From Pigmentiphaga kullae (lineage in GTDB: Bacteria > Pseudomonadota > Gammaproteobacteria > Burkholderiales > Burkholderiaceae_B), in NCBI RefSeq assembly GCF_004216695.1, contig NZ_SGXC01000004.1, positions 124,001 to 188,000 on the forward strand: a stretch of DNA of 64,000 nt, read 5' to 3'. Shown piece after piece: positions 48,812 to 58,038 of this stretch. The notes below the pieces were generated by a model. That model did no database searches. It saw only the letters and a program-made list of their open reading frames with translations, and was not told the origin of the DNA. How positions within the stretch are numbered: position 1 is the first letter of the stretch; every line of letters begins with the position of its first letter. The position numbers and the translations under genes are program-made.

Positions 48812-49159
48812 CGGACGGATCTCCATAGGGCTCTGTGAGCGGACTAGTGTCTGCCCTTACGCCGCGCCGGGATCTATTCTTATGTATGGATGTTTATCAA
48901 AGCATGAAGCGCGGGCAGGGCATCACAGGGGAAGCGGGGGATGGCGTCGGATATCGTTACAGGTACGCCGGGCGGGGCGCGTGCCGCCGCGGCGCGCCGG
49001 CACGCGGTCTTTGACTTCCCGGGTCGATCCGGGTTACCATCTTCCGCTTGCCCTTTTTCCGTACCTGCAGTTCACAATGCCGGGGCGGGATCGGGGTGAC
49101 AGGCCGTCAGAAAGCCCACAGGGGGCTTTACGGGCACCAGATATGTCACAGAGATCATC
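48812..49159 (+). promoter_or_regulatory. rplM-rpsI upstream region with promoter and leader hairpin
   Basis: This 348-base gap has a candidate promoter TTGACT (49011-49016), 18-bp spacer, TACCAT (49035-49040). The leader contains an AAAGCCC/GGGCTTT hairpin (around 49107-49125) shortly before the rplM start, which could be the L13 autoregulatory site known for other bacteria. The part left of 49000 has no ORF of note. Confidence 0.45.
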
Positions 49160-49588
49160 ATGAAAACCTTCGTTGCGAAACCGCATGAAGTGACGCGTGA
49201 CTGGTACGTGATTGACGCCAAGGGCAAAGTCCTAGGTCGTGTGGCCAGCGAAGTCGCACACCGTTTGCGCGGTAAACACAAGCCTGAATTCACGCCTCAC
49301 GTCGATACCGGCGACTACATCGTCATCATCAACGCCGCCGATATCGTCGTTACCGGCAACAAGGCGCAGGACAAGCGCTACTACCGCCACTCGGGCTATC
49401 CCGGCGGTATCACCGAAACCACGTTCCTGAAGATGCAGCAGCGTTTTCCTGGTCGTGCGATCCAGAAGGCCGTCAAGGGCATGCTGCCCAAGGGTCCCCT
49501 GGGCTACGCCATGATCAAGAAGCTGAAGGTGTACGCAGGATCCGAACATCCGCACACCGCCCAGCAGCCCAAGCTGCTGGACATCTGA
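49160..49588 (+). CDS. rplM: 50S ribosomal protein L13
   Basis: 142 residues, starting [20 protein letters not shown], with [20 protein letters not shown], then [17 protein letters not shown] and the L13 signature in [18 protein letters not shown]. Universally conserved early-assembly protein of the large subunit. Followed by rpsI after 10 bases, the usual pair. Confidence 0.98.
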   Translation: MKTFVAKPHEVTRDWYVIDAKGKVLGRVASEVAHRLRGKHKPEFTPHVDTGDYIVIINAADIVVTGNKAQDKRYYRHSGYPGGITETTFLKMQQRFPGRAIQKAVKGMLPKGPLGYAMIKKLKVYAGSEHPHTAQQPKLLDI

Positions 49589-49598
49589 GGAGCCGCGC

Positions 49599-49991
49599 AT
49601 GATCGGTAACTGGAATTATGGAACCGGCCGCCGCAAGACCTCGGTGGCGCGTGTGTTCCTGAAGAAAGGCTCGGGCAAGATCACCGTCAACGGCAAGCCC
49701 GTCGACGAGTACTTCGCTCGCGAGACCGGCCGCATGATCGTTCGCCAGCCGCTGGAACTGACCGGCCACCTGGAAAGCTTCGACTTTCACGTCAACGTCA
49801 ACGGTGGTGGCGTGACGGGGCAGGCCGGCGCGGTGCGCCACGGCATCACCCGTGCGCTGATCGACTACGACGCGACGCTCAAGCCCGCGCTGTCGCAAGC
49901 CGGCTTCGTCACCCGCGATGCCCGCGAGGTCGAGCGCAAGAAGGTCGGTCTGCACAAGGCGCGACGTCGCAAGCAGTTCAGCAAGCGCTGA
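49599..49991 (+). CDS. rpsI: 30S ribosomal protein S9
   Basis: 130 residues. [20 protein letters not shown] at the N-terminus, [19 protein letters not shown] signature, and the C-terminal RRRKQFSKR tail that contacts P-site tRNA. GAGGAG precedes the ATG. Terminated by the hairpin at 50047. Confidence 0.98.
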   Translation: MIGNWNYGTGRRKTSVARVFLKKGSGKITVNGKPVDEYFARETGRMIVRQPLELTGHLESFDFHVNVNGGGVTGQAGAVRHGITRALIDYDATLKPALSQAGFVTRDAREVERKKVGLHKARRRKQFSKR

Positions 49992-50046
49992 TCGGCTTCG
50001 ATCCCCCTCGTCCCGTTCCGGCTCCGGCCGGCGGGCGAGACAAGAA

Positions 50047-50072
50047 AGGCCGCAGCGATGCGGCCTTTTTTT
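50047..50072 (+). terminator. Intrinsic terminator of rplM-rpsI
   Basis: AGGCCGCA-GCGA-TGCGGCCT hairpin followed by seven T. About 55 bases after the rpsI stop. Confidence 0.9.
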
Positions 50073-50206
50073 CGCTTCGAACGGCGTGCGCCCCGAGGGG
50101 CGTCACATCGATGCTGCCGAGCGTGGGGTATTCTTATTCATCACATGTCGCAGGGCACCGTCCCGCTTTCCCGGGCCGGGAAGCGCAGGGACTCCAGGAG
50201 ATTGCA

Positions 50207-51265
50207 ATGGCCAAGATCAAGGTAGGTATCGTCGGCGGCACGGGCTACACCGGCGTGGAACTGCTGCGCCTGTTGTCGCAGCACCCGAACGCGGAGCTGG
50301 CGGCGATCACCTCGCGCAAGGAAGACGGCATGCCGGTGGCCGACATGTACACCAACCTGCGCGGCAAGGTGGACCTGGCGTTCTCCTCGCCCGACAAGGC
50401 ACGGCTGACCGAGTGCGACGTGGTGTTCTTCGCGACGCCCCATGGCGTGGCCATGGCGCAGGCGCAGGAACTGCTGGCCGCCGGCGTCAAGATCATCGAC
50501 CTGGCCGCCGATTTCCGCCTGCAGGACCTGGCCTCGTTCGAGAAGTGGTACAAGATGCCACACGCCTGCCCCGACGTGCTGCGCGAGTCGGTCTACGGCC
50601 TGGTCGAGCTGAATCGCGAGAAGATCCGCGGCGCGCGGGTCGTGGGCAATCCCGGCTGCTATCCGACCACCGTGCTGCTGGGCCTGGCGCCGCTGCTGGA
50701 AGGCCGGGCCGGCGCGTCGCCGCTGGTGGACGCGTCCACGCTCATCGCCGATTGCAAGTCGGGCGTGACCGGGGCCGGGCGTAAGGCCGAGCTGCACATC
50801 CTGTTCTCGGAAGCCAGCGACAACTTCAAGGCCTATGGCGTGTCGGGCCATCGCCATCATCCCGAGATCGTCGAGCATCTGCAGACGCTGCACGGCGGAC
50901 CGGTGGGGCTGACCTTCGTGCCGCACCTGACGCCCATGGTGCGCGGCATGCACTCGACCATCTACGCCCGCATCGACCCGAAGGCGCGCGACGTCGATTT
51001 CCAGAAGCTGTTCGAGCAGCGCTACGCCGATGAGCCTTTCGTCGACGTGATGCCTGTGGGCAGCACGCCCGAGACTCGCTCGGTGCGCGCCTCCAACATG
51101 ATACGGATCGCCGTCCACCGTCCCGGCAACGGCGACCAGCTGGTCGTGCTGGTGGTGCAGGACAACCTGGTGAAGGGCGCATCCGGCCAGGCCGTGCAGA
51201 ACATGAATCTGATGTTCGGGTTGCCCGAGGATGCCGGGCTCGGCCAGGTGGCGGTGCTGCCCTGA
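50207..51265 (+). CDS. argC: N-acetyl-gamma-glutamyl-phosphate reductase
   Basis: NADPH-dependent reductase, third step of arginine synthesis, 352 residues (long-type ArgC). [17 protein letters not shown] (8-24) binds the cofactor, the catalytic cysteine is in [10 protein letters not shown] (near 150), and the histidine in [16 protein letters not shown] is 8 bases before ATG 50207. The stop overlaps the next ORF as TGATG. Confidence 0.96.
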   Translation: MAKIKVGIVGGTGYTGVELLRLLSQHPNAELAAITSRKEDGMPVADMYTNLRGKVDLAFSSPDKARLTECDVVFFATPHGVAMAQAQELLAAGVKIIDLAADFRLQDLASFEKWYKMPHACPDVLRESVYGLVELNREKIRGARVVGNPGCYPTTVLLGLAPLLEGRAGASPLVDASTLIADCKSGVTGAGRKAELHILFSEASDNFKAYGVSGHRHHPEIVEHLQTLHGGPVGLTFVPHLTPMVRGMHSTIYARIDPKARDVDFQKLFEQRYADEPFVDVMPVGSTPETRSVRASNMIRIAVHRPGNGDQLVVLVVQDNLVKGASGQAVQNMNLMFGLPEDAGLGQVAVLP

Positions 51266-52065
51266 TGAAGCGCCGGCCGCTGTTTCCGGCGTTGGTGCCG
51301 CGCAGGTTGCGGCGTGGCGCGGCGGCGGGTGCGCGTACCGACGGGACGGGGCTGCCGGCCGCCTCGCCGTGGCGGATCGTGGTCCTGGTGCTGTTGCTGG
51401 CGCTGGGCGCAGCCATGGGAACGGGGCTGTACGAGTCGGCGCGGCGGGTGTTCGGCGGGCCGCAGATCTCGGCGTCCGAACTGGCGCAATTGCGTGCCGA
51501 GCACCAGCGCCTGATCGCCGACAACGAGCGCTTGCAGGGCAGCCTCGCCGCCGCGGAAAGCCGCCTCGAGATCGAACGCGCGGCCAAGGACCAGTTCGCG
51601 GCCGATTTGCGGGCCGCGCAGAAGGAAATGGGCGACATGCGCAATGACCTGGCCTTCTTCGACCAGCTCATTCCCATGGATCCGCGCCAGGCCCAGGTCA
51701 ACATCCGTTCCGCGGAGCTGGAGCGGCAGGGCGAACTGTTGCGCTACCGGGTGCTGCTGATGCGCGGCGGGCGGCCCTCGGGCGAATTCAGCGGACGCCT
51801 GCAGTTCTCGGCGTCCGGTGTACGCGCGGGCACCGCCACCACGCTGGACCTGCATCCGTTCTCGGTGCCGACCGAGGCGCTGGCGGGGGAGGCGGCGCCG
51901 GTGGCCCTGCCGGCCGCCGATCCGCTGGCCCTGCGGTTCCGGCAGTACCAGCGCGCCGAGGGGTCGCTCGCGGTCCCCGCCGGTTTCGTGGTGCGCAGTG
52001 TTACCGTGCGTGTGGTCGAAGGAGGCGTGGTGCGCTCGCAAAGCACCATCAACCTGCCGGCCTGA
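51265..52065 (+). CDS. Single-pass membrane protein with coiled coil (DUF6776-like)
   Basis: 266 residues. Cytoplasmic basic N-terminus, one transmembrane helix (about 37-55, IVVLVLLLALGAAMGTGLY), then a coiled coil (about 70-120, ELAQLRAEHQRLIADNERLQ), and a beta-rich C-terminal domain. Overlaps the argC stop by TGATG, so co-translated. The arrangement downstream of argC is common in Bordetella-type genomes; function unknown. Confidence 0.72.
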   Translation: MKRRPLFPALVPRRLRRGAAAGARTDGTGLPAASPWRIVVLVLLLALGAAMGTGLYESARRVFGGPQISASELAQLRAEHQRLIADNERLQGSLAAAESRLEIERAAKDQFAADLRAAQKEMGDMRNDLAFFDQLIPMDPRQAQVNIRSAELERQGELLRYRVLLMRGGRPSGEFSGRLQFSASGVRAGTATTLDLHPFSVPTEALAGEAAPVALPAADPLALRFRQYQRAEGSLAVPAGFVVRSVTVRVVEGGVVRSQSTINLPA

Positions 52066-52265
52066 GGCGGCGGGCTTGAACCTTGGCGGCGCACCCCCAT
52101 CTAAACGGTGTGGCCGCCGACAGGGCGGCCAGGCGTCGCCCGAAGTATCCCTGGCGGCGCCAGGGTTGAAATCAGGCGCCAATAGCGGTTGAATTACCCA
52201 TTAACCAGACGATTTACAGCGCATGCGCGGCACGGGCCGTGTCTGCGCGCAGGCAAGGAGCAGTC

Positions 52266-52634
52266 ATGAACGCAGCAGTCGAACAAGCCAGCCTCGAAGC
52301 CCCGCCGATGGGCCTCGTCTTCACCGATGCGGCGGCCGCCAAGGTCAAGGAGCTGATCGATGAAGAAGGCAATTCGGCGCTCAAGCTGCGCGTGTTCGTG
52401 CAGGGCGGGGGCTGTTCCGGCTTCCAGTACGGCTTCACCTTCGATGAAGACGTCAACGAGGACGACACGCAACTGGACAAGAACGGCGTGCAACTGCTGA
52501 TCGACTCCATGAGCTTCCAGTACCTGGTCGGTGCCGAGATCGACTACAAGGAAGGCCTGGAAGGCGCGCAATTCGTCATCAAGAACCCGAACGCCACGTC
52601 CACCTGCGGCTGCGGGTCGTCGTTCTCGGTCTAG
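52266..52634 (+). CDS. erpA: Iron-sulfur cluster insertion protein ErpA
   Basis: A-type Fe-S carrier, 122 residues. The three conserved cysteines are C50 ([10 protein letters not shown]), C114 and C116 (TCGCGSSF). The ATG at 52266 follows AAGGAG with 6-base spacing. It delivers clusters to apoproteins such as isoprenoid enzymes in E. coli; the exact client is not visible here. Confidence 0.95.
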   Translation: MNAAVEQASLEAPPMGLVFTDAAAAKVKELIDEEGNSALKLRVFVQGGGCSGFQYGFTFDEDVNEDDTQLDKNGVQLLIDSMSFQYLVGAEIDYKEGLEGAQFVIKNPNATSTCGCGSSFSV

Positions 52635-52695
52635 GCCCAGGCGCCGGGCGGCAGCCCCACGGGGCTGCGCCGCCCGCTCCGTCCTTTCCTCCAGG

Positions 52696-52727
52696 GCGCC
52701 CTCGCGCAAGCCAGGGCGCTTTTTTCG
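52696..52727 (+). terminator. Intrinsic terminator after erpA
   Basis: GCGCCCT / AGGGCGC hairpin with a 10-base loop and six T (52720-52725). Confidence 0.75.
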
Positions 52728-52769
52728 TTTCCGTCCCACCGTTTCTGACCGGCCCGCCCGGCGCGCTTC

Positions 52770-54722
52770 ATGGCCCTCATCGCTCTGACCGACATCGAAC
52801 TGGCCTACGGCCACGTCCCGCTCCTGCATCGCGCCAGCTTTTCGGTGGAGGCCGGCGAGCGGGTCGGGCTGATCGGCCGCAACGGCACCGGCAAGTCCTC
52901 GCTGCTCAAGCTGCTGGACGGCCGTTCGCTGCCCGATGACGGCCTCATCTCGCGCCAGGACGGGCTGAAGGTCGCCACGGTGGAGCAGGAGCCGGTGTTC
53001 GACGAGTCCGGTACGGTGTTCGATGCCGTCAGCGAGGGCCTGGCCAAGGGGCGCGACCTGCTGCGCGCCTACCAGCGCCTGACCCATGACCTGGCGGAGG
53101 CCGCCGGCGGGGCCGACCACGATGCGCTGCTGGCCCGGCTGCAATCCCTGCAGGCGGACCTGGAGGCGCACGACGGCTGGACGGTGCAGGCACGGGTCGA
53201 GGCCACGCTGGCCCGGCTGAACCTGCCCGCCGACGCGCCGGTGGCGGGGCTGTCCGGCGGCACGCGCAAGCGGGTGGCGCTGGCCCGGGCACTGCTGGGC
53301 GATCCCGACCTGCTGCTGCTGGACGAGCCGACCAACCACCTGGATTTCCAGGCCATCGCCTGGCTCGAGGAACTGCTGAAAGCGTTTCCCGGCAGCATCG
53401 TCTTCATCACCCACGACCGCCGTTTCCTGGATGCGGTGGCCACCCGCATCGTCGAACTCGATCGCGGCGAGCTCGCCAGTTTTCCCGGATCCTTCTCCAC
53501 CTACCAGACGCGCAAGGCCGAGATGCTGGAGGCCGAGCGGCTGGAGCAGGCGCGCTTCGACAAGCTTCTGGCCCAGGAAGAGGTGTGGATACGCAAGGGC
53601 GTCGAAGCACGCCGCACGCGCAGCGTCGGGCGGGTCAAGCGGCTGGAGCAACTGCGCCTGCAACGGGCCGAGCGGCGCGAGCGTATGGGCAAGGTCACCA
53701 TCGACGTGGCCGAGGGACAGCGGTCGGGCAAGCTGGTGGCCGAGCTGACCGATGTGTCCAAATCGTTCGGCGACAAGGCCGTCATCCGGTCGTTCTCGAC
53801 CACGGTCATGCGCGGCGACCGCATCGGCCTGATCGGCCCCAACGGCGCGGGCAAGACCACGCTGCTCAAGCTCATCCTGGGCGAACTGGCGCCCGACTCG
53901 GGCTCGGTCAGGCAGGGCACCAACCTGTCGGTGGCCTACTTCGACCAGATGCGCAGCCAACTGGACGAGGACATGGCGCTGGCCGACGTCATCAGCCCGG
54001 GCAGCGAGTGGATAGAGATCAACGGCCAGCGCAAGCACGTGATGAGCTACCTGGGCGACTTCCTGTTCGCGCCCGAGCGGGCGCGTTCGCCGGTCAAGAG
54101 CCTGTCGGGCGGCGAGCGTGCCCGGCTGCTGCTGGCGCGCTTGTTCGCGCGGCCGGCCAACGTGCTGGTGCTGGACGAGCCCACCAACGACCTCGACATC
54201 GAGACGCTGGAGTTGCTGGAGGAGTTGCTGCAGGACTACTCGGGCACGGTCTTCCTGGTCAGCCACGACCGTATGTTCCTGGACAATGTCGTGACGCAGA
54301 CCATCGCCTACGAGGGCGACGCGCGCTGGCGCGACTACGTGGGCGGCTACGACGATTGGGCGACGCAGCGCGCCAGGGTGGAGGAGGCCCGGTCGGCCGC
54401 GGCCAGGCCCGCGCGGGAGGTCGTTCGCGACGAGTCCGCCCCGCCCGCGCCGGAGAAAACCGCAACCGAGAAGGCCGCGCCGGCCAAGCCGGCCCGTTCG
54501 CGCCTGAGTTCCTGGGAAGCGAAGGAACTGGAAGGCCTGCCCGATGCCATCGCGACGCTCGAGGCCGAGCAGCAGGAACTGAACGGGAAGCTGGCCGACG
54601 GCATGATCTACCGGGACGATCCGGCTGGCGCGACCGCCATCCAGCAGCGCCTGGCGGCGATCGAGGACGAGCTCATGGCCAGGCTCGAACGCTGGGAACT
54701 GCTGGAAAGCAAACGGGGCTGA
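52770..54722 (+). CDS. uup: ABC-F family ATPase (Uup-like)
   Basis: 650 residues, two ABC domains, no membrane part. Domain 1: Walker A GRNGTGKSS (about 37-45), signature LSGGTRKRVA, Walker B LLLLDEPTNHLDF. Domain 2: GPNGAGKTT (about 364), LSGGERARLL, VLVLDEPTNDLDIE. The linker between domains and a C-terminal charged coiled coil (from about 570, SWEAKELEGLPDAI) fit Uup, involved in DNA structure or ribosome-related roles. ATG at 52770, just after the erpA terminator. Confidence 0.9.
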   Translation: MALIALTDIELAYGHVPLLHRASFSVEAGERVGLIGRNGTGKSSLLKLLDGRSLPDDGLISRQDGLKVATVEQEPVFDESGTVFDAVSEGLAKGRDLLRAYQRLTHDLAEAAGGADHDALLARLQSLQADLEAHDGWTVQARVEATLARLNLPADAPVAGLSGGTRKRVALARALLGDPDLLLLDEPTNHLDFQAIAWLEELLKAFPGSIVFITHDRRFLDAVATRIVELDRGELASFPGSFSTYQTRKAEMLEAERLEQARFDKLLAQEEVWIRKGVEARRTRSVGRVKRLEQLRLQRAERRERMGKVTIDVAEGQRSGKLVAELTDVSKSFGDKAVIRSFSTTVMRGDRIGLIGPNGAGKTTLLKLILGELAPDSGSVRQGTNLSVAYFDQMRSQLDEDMALADVISPGSEWIEINGQRKHVMSYLGDFLFAPERARSPVKSLSGGERARLLLARLFARPANVLVLDEPTNDLDIETLELLEELLQDYSGTVFLVSHDRMFLDNVVTQTIAYEGDARWRDYVGGYDDWATQRARVEEARSAAARPAREVVRDESAPPAPEKTATEKAAPAKPARSRLSSWEAKELEGLPDAIATLEAEQQELNGKLADGMIYRDDPAGATAIQQRLAAIEDELMARLERWELLESKRG

Positions 54723-54734
54723 CCCGCCGACCCT

Positions 54735-55532
54735 TCAGCGGCCCGCGCCCGCGGGCCGCGCCACCAGCTTCATGGCTTGCCGGATCGCCGTCGGTTCGTA
54801 GGTGGGATCGATGTTGCCCATCACCGTCAGCGCGATGCGGGACAACTGGCGGCTCATGATCTGGATCGCCCGGTCCTGGTCCCGCGCCGCATAGGCGTCG
54901 ACCAGCGCGCTGTGTTCTTCTTCCGATGCCAGCCAGGAATACGGCTGCTGCTGCCCCATGAACGATTTGCGGGCGCGCTCGGAGTTGGTGCGGCAATTTT
55001 CGTATGCGGTCACGATGTGGTCGCCCGCGTGCATGATCAGCAATTTGTGGAATTCGATGTGGCGGTGCGCCCAGTCGCCCGCCGGCTGGCTGCCGTTCAT
55101 GGCTTCGAGCGCCGCGCGGATGCGCGCCAGGTCGTCCGCGTCCAGCCGCGGCACGGTCAACGAGATGCCCAGGCAGGCCATCAGCAGCCACATGGCGTAG
55201 ACCGAATCGATTTCCTCGGGCGTGATGGGGACGACCCGGATCCGGTGCTGGAAATTGACCTCGACCAGGCCTTCGGCCTGAAGCATGCGCAGCGCTTCCC
55301 GCACGGGAGTGCGGCTGACGTTCAGCCGCTTGGCGATGTGTACCTGGTTCAGCATGGACCCGGCCGCGATGCTGCCGTCCAGGATGTCATGGCGCAAGCG
55401 TTCGTACACGTCGTGCAGGTCCCCGCGCGAGGCGCGAGGCTGGGCGGGCGGCGGTACGGGAGGCACGGCAAGGGGGCCGTCCTGGCCGTTCTGGTGCAGC
55501 GCCGCGTCGCTGCCGGTCGAGTCGTGGGTCAC
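54735..55532 (-). CDS. GntR-family regulator, FCD subfamily
   Basis: 265 residues. A disordered N-terminus, winged HTH with HIAKRLNVSRTPVREALRML (67-86), then the all-helical FCD domain (about 110-245) with metal-ligand type residues in HRHIEFHKLLIMHAGDH. Divergent from the aldolase-led dioxygenase operon, therefore its likely regulator, with a catabolic acid as effector. Confidence 0.9.
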   Translation of the reverse strand: MTHDSTGSDAALHQNGQDGPLAVPPVPPPAQPRASRGDLHDVYERLRHDILDGSIAAGSMLNQVHIAKRLNVSRTPVREALRMLQAEGLVEVNFQHRIRVVPITPEEIDSVYAMWLLMACLGISLTVPRLDADDLARIRAALEAMNGSQPAGDWAHRHIEFHKLLIMHAGDHIVTAYENCRTNSERARKSFMGQQQPYSWLASEEEHSALVDAYAARDQDRAIQIMSRQLSRIALTVMGNIDPTYEPTAIRQAMKLVARPAGAGR

Positions 55533-55616
55533 TGAGTCACCCTGTGATTCCGATGATGCCTGAGAGAGTCTTGATATGCGCTTTTGCTTCAGACAGTATC
55601 ACATCTGCAAAACGCC

Positions 55617-55634
55617 AAAAATGTATTCATTTTT
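55617..55634. promoter_or_regulatory. Inverted repeat, GntR operator candidate 1
   Basis: AAAAATG-N4-CATTTTT perfect 7-bp inverted repeat in the AT-rich region between the GntR gene and the aldolase gene, close to the GntR start. Confidence 0.5.
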
Positions 55635-55710
55635 AAGTCTTATATTCTTGTCTTGACGAAGATTAGGCCAAATTCATTGAGTATTTTTGGTGTTTACCCT
55701 ATATGTTCGA

Positions 55711-55730
55711 CAAAAATGTATCCTTTTTTG
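55711..55730. promoter_or_regulatory. Inverted repeat, GntR operator candidate 2
   Basis: CAAAAATGTATCCTTTTTTG shares the AAAAATGTAT core with site 1 and lies about 45 bases before the aldolase start, near its probable promoter. Confidence 0.45.
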
Positions 55731-55773
55731 GAGATTGATGTAATCATAGTGCATCCATTTTCAGGGGTTGGAG

Positions 55774-56571
55774 ATGAGCACAGCGGGAGTCTTGCGCGAG
55801 GCATGGCGGGCCGGGAAGCCGGTATTCGGCGGCTGGGCGGTGCTGCCCACGCCGTTTTCCGTGGAGCTGATCGCGCAACAGGGCGTGGGGTATGTCTGCG
55901 TCGACCAGCAGCATGGGCTGATCGACTATGCGCAGACCCTGGACATGTATCGCGCCGCCGAGGGACGGGGCGTGGCGCCGTTCACCCGGGTGCCGGCCAA
56001 CGAGGGGTGGATGATAGGCAAGGCGCTGGATGCGGGCGCCCAGGGCGTCATCGTGCCGCTGGTCAATACCCGCGACGAAGCCGCCGCGGCGGTCCGGGCG
56101 TGCCGCTATCCGCCTTCGGGCATACGGTCCTACGGCCCCATCCGCGCCGCGCTGGTCAGCGCCACCCGCGACACGCAGGCCTTGGGCAACGCCGTGCTGT
56201 GCTTCGTCATGGTCGAGACCCGCGAGGCGCTGGACAACATCGACGATATCGCGTCCACGCCAGGCCTGGACGGCATCTACATCGGCCCGGCCGACCTGGC
56301 CCTGGGACTGGGGCTGCCGCCTGACCTGGACAAGACCGAGGCCGAGCACGTCGCCGCGGTCGAACGGATCTTTCAGGCCTGCCGCCGGCACGGCATCGTC
56401 GCCGGGATCCAGTGCGCCAGCGGAACGTCCGGCCGCGCCTACGCCGAACGCGGGTTCGGCCTGATCACCGTCATCAAGGATTCCGCCCTGCTGCAGGCTG
56501 GCGCGCGCCAGGAAATCCGCGCGGCGCTGGGCGAGGCGCAAGGGGCCGGCAAGGCCCAGGGCTATACCTGA
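55774..56571 (+). CDS. HpcH/HpaI-type class II aldolase
   Basis: 265 residues, TIM-barrel metal-dependent pyruvate aldolase. VCVDQQHGLIDY carries the catalytic His, TRVPANEGWMIGKALDAGA and GVIVPLVNTRDEA follow, and VMVETREALDNIDDIA and GIYIGPADLALGLG hold the metal-binding Glu and Asp. Likely cleaves a 4-hydroxy-2-oxoacid from ring degradation. ATG 55774 chosen over TTG 55768. First gene of the dioxygenase operon. Confidence 0.88.
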   Translation: MSTAGVLREAWRAGKPVFGGWAVLPTPFSVELIAQQGVGYVCVDQQHGLIDYAQTLDMYRAAEGRGVAPFTRVPANEGWMIGKALDAGAQGVIVPLVNTRDEAAAAVRACRYPPSGIRSYGPIRAALVSATRDTQALGNAVLCFVMVETREALDNIDDIASTPGLDGIYIGPADLALGLGLPPDLDKTEAEHVAAVERIFQACRRHGIVAGIQCASGTSGRAYAERGFGLITVIKDSALLQAGARQEIRAALGEAQGAGKAQGYT

Positions 56572-56607
56572 CCCCGGCATCGGTCCGGATACCTGGAGAA
56601 AGACAGA

Positions 56608-58038
56608 GTGACAACGACTTCCGATCGCATGCTGCGGGCCCTGGCTGCGTACTCCCGGCACGCGGCGCTGGAATGCGGCGTGTCGGTGGACCGCGCGGTG
56701 AAGGCCGCGCTGCTGGATACGCTGGCCGTGGCGCTGGGCGCCCTGACGCATCCCGCCGCCGTGGCGGCCCGGCGCTACGCGCGCCATGCCATCGTGGCCC
56801 GGGGGGCGACGATATGGGGCACGGGCGAATGCGTTACCGCCGAAGCCGCGGCGCTGGTGAACGGCGTGCCGCTGCGGGCCTATGACTACAACGACCTGTA
56901 CATCGGCAAGTCGGGCGGCCACCCCAGCGACATGATCCCGGGACTGATGGCCCTGGCGCAATGGCGCGGCATCGACGGCAAGCGGCTGATCGGCGCCATC
57001 GCGCTGGGCTACGAGGTCGCGGTGGCGCTGTTCGACGGCCTGCGCTTGCGCAACGGCGGCCTGGACTACCCCAACATCGTGGCCATCGCCTGCACTTGCG
57101 CGGCCGCCCGCATGCTGGGCCTGTCCGAAGACCAGACCGCCGACGCCCTGGCGATCACCGTGATTCCCCATGCCGCCAGCCTGGAGGTCGAGTCCAATGA
57201 CCTGAACCGGCGCGGCGACCTGACCATGTGGAAGCGGTTCAACGGCAGCGACGCCGTCAGGCAGTCGGTGTATGCCTGCTTGCTTGCGGAAGCGGGCGCC
57301 GAAGGCGCGGTGCGTCCGTTCGAGGGCAGATACGGTTTCCTGGCGCGTCTCGAACTGGCCGAGGACGACCGCGCGGCGCTGCTGCGGCGCCTGGATCCCG
57401 CGCAGCCCCTGTCGGCCGTCGAGCGCGTGACCTACAAGCTGTGGCCGGTCGGATCGCGCGGGCAGAGCGCCATCCAGGCCGCGCTGGAGGCGCGGCGCCG
57501 GATTCCCGATCCCGCGCGGATCGCGGGCATCCGCGTGCTGGCCGACGAGGGCGTGTACGACCATCTGGTCAGCCAGCGGGCGGATCCGTGGCATCCGGTA
57601 TCGCGTGAGACGGCCGACCATTCGCTGCCCTGCATCGTCGCGATGGCGCTGCTGGACGGCCGGGTGGACACGGGCACCTTCGACAAGGAACGGGTCATGC
57701 GTCCCGATGTGCGGACGCTGCTCAACGACCGGCTGGTGGTCGAACCGGCCGCCGAGCTGGGCGGCGGCGCGGCCGCGGGATTCCTGGCGCGGGTCGAGGT
57801 CACGCTCGACACCGGCGAGGTGGTCGTGGGCGAGGCCGGCCCGCCGCCCGGGCACCGGCTCAAGCCTTTCTCCGACGCCGATTTCGAGGAAAAGCTGCGC
57901 GTCAACGTCGAGCCGGTCATGGGCGCGCGGCGCACCCGGGACATCCTGGAAGCGGTCCGGGCGCTGGACGCGGCGGCCAGTCTCCAGCCGCTGTGCGCCC
58001 TGCTGGGCGCCGGCGCGCAGGGGGTGGAGGCGCCATGA
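56608..58038 (+). CDS. MmgE/PrpD family protein
   Basis: 476 residues with the MmgE/PrpD fold: LLDTLAVALGALTHPAA near the start, GTGECVTAEAAALVNGVPLR, GGHPSDMIPGLMALAQ and TMWKRFNGSDAVRQ. Family members dehydrate 2-methylcitrate or related acids, but many are of unknown substrate. GTG start at 56608. Its TGA overlaps the ATG of the reductase gene. Confidence 0.85.
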   Translation: MTTTSDRMLRALAAYSRHAALECGVSVDRAVKAALLDTLAVALGALTHPAAVAARRYARHAIVARGATIWGTGECVTAEAAALVNGVPLRAYDYNDLYIGKSGGHPSDMIPGLMALAQWRGIDGKRLIGAIALGYEVAVALFDGLRLRNGGLDYPNIVAIACTCAAARMLGLSEDQTADALAITVIPHAASLEVESNDLNRRGDLTMWKRFNGSDAVRQSVYACLLAEAGAEGAVRPFEGRYGFLARLELAEDDRAALLRRLDPAQPLSAVERVTYKLWPVGSRGQSAIQAALEARRRIPDPARIAGIRVLADEGVYDHLVSQRADPWHPVSRETADHSLPCIVAMALLDGRVDTGTFDKERVMRPDVRTLLNDRLVVEPAAELGGGAAAGFLARVEVTLDTGEVVVGEAGPPPGHRLKPFSDADFEEKLRVNVEPVMGARRTRDILEAVRALDAAASLQPLCALLGAGAQGVEAP

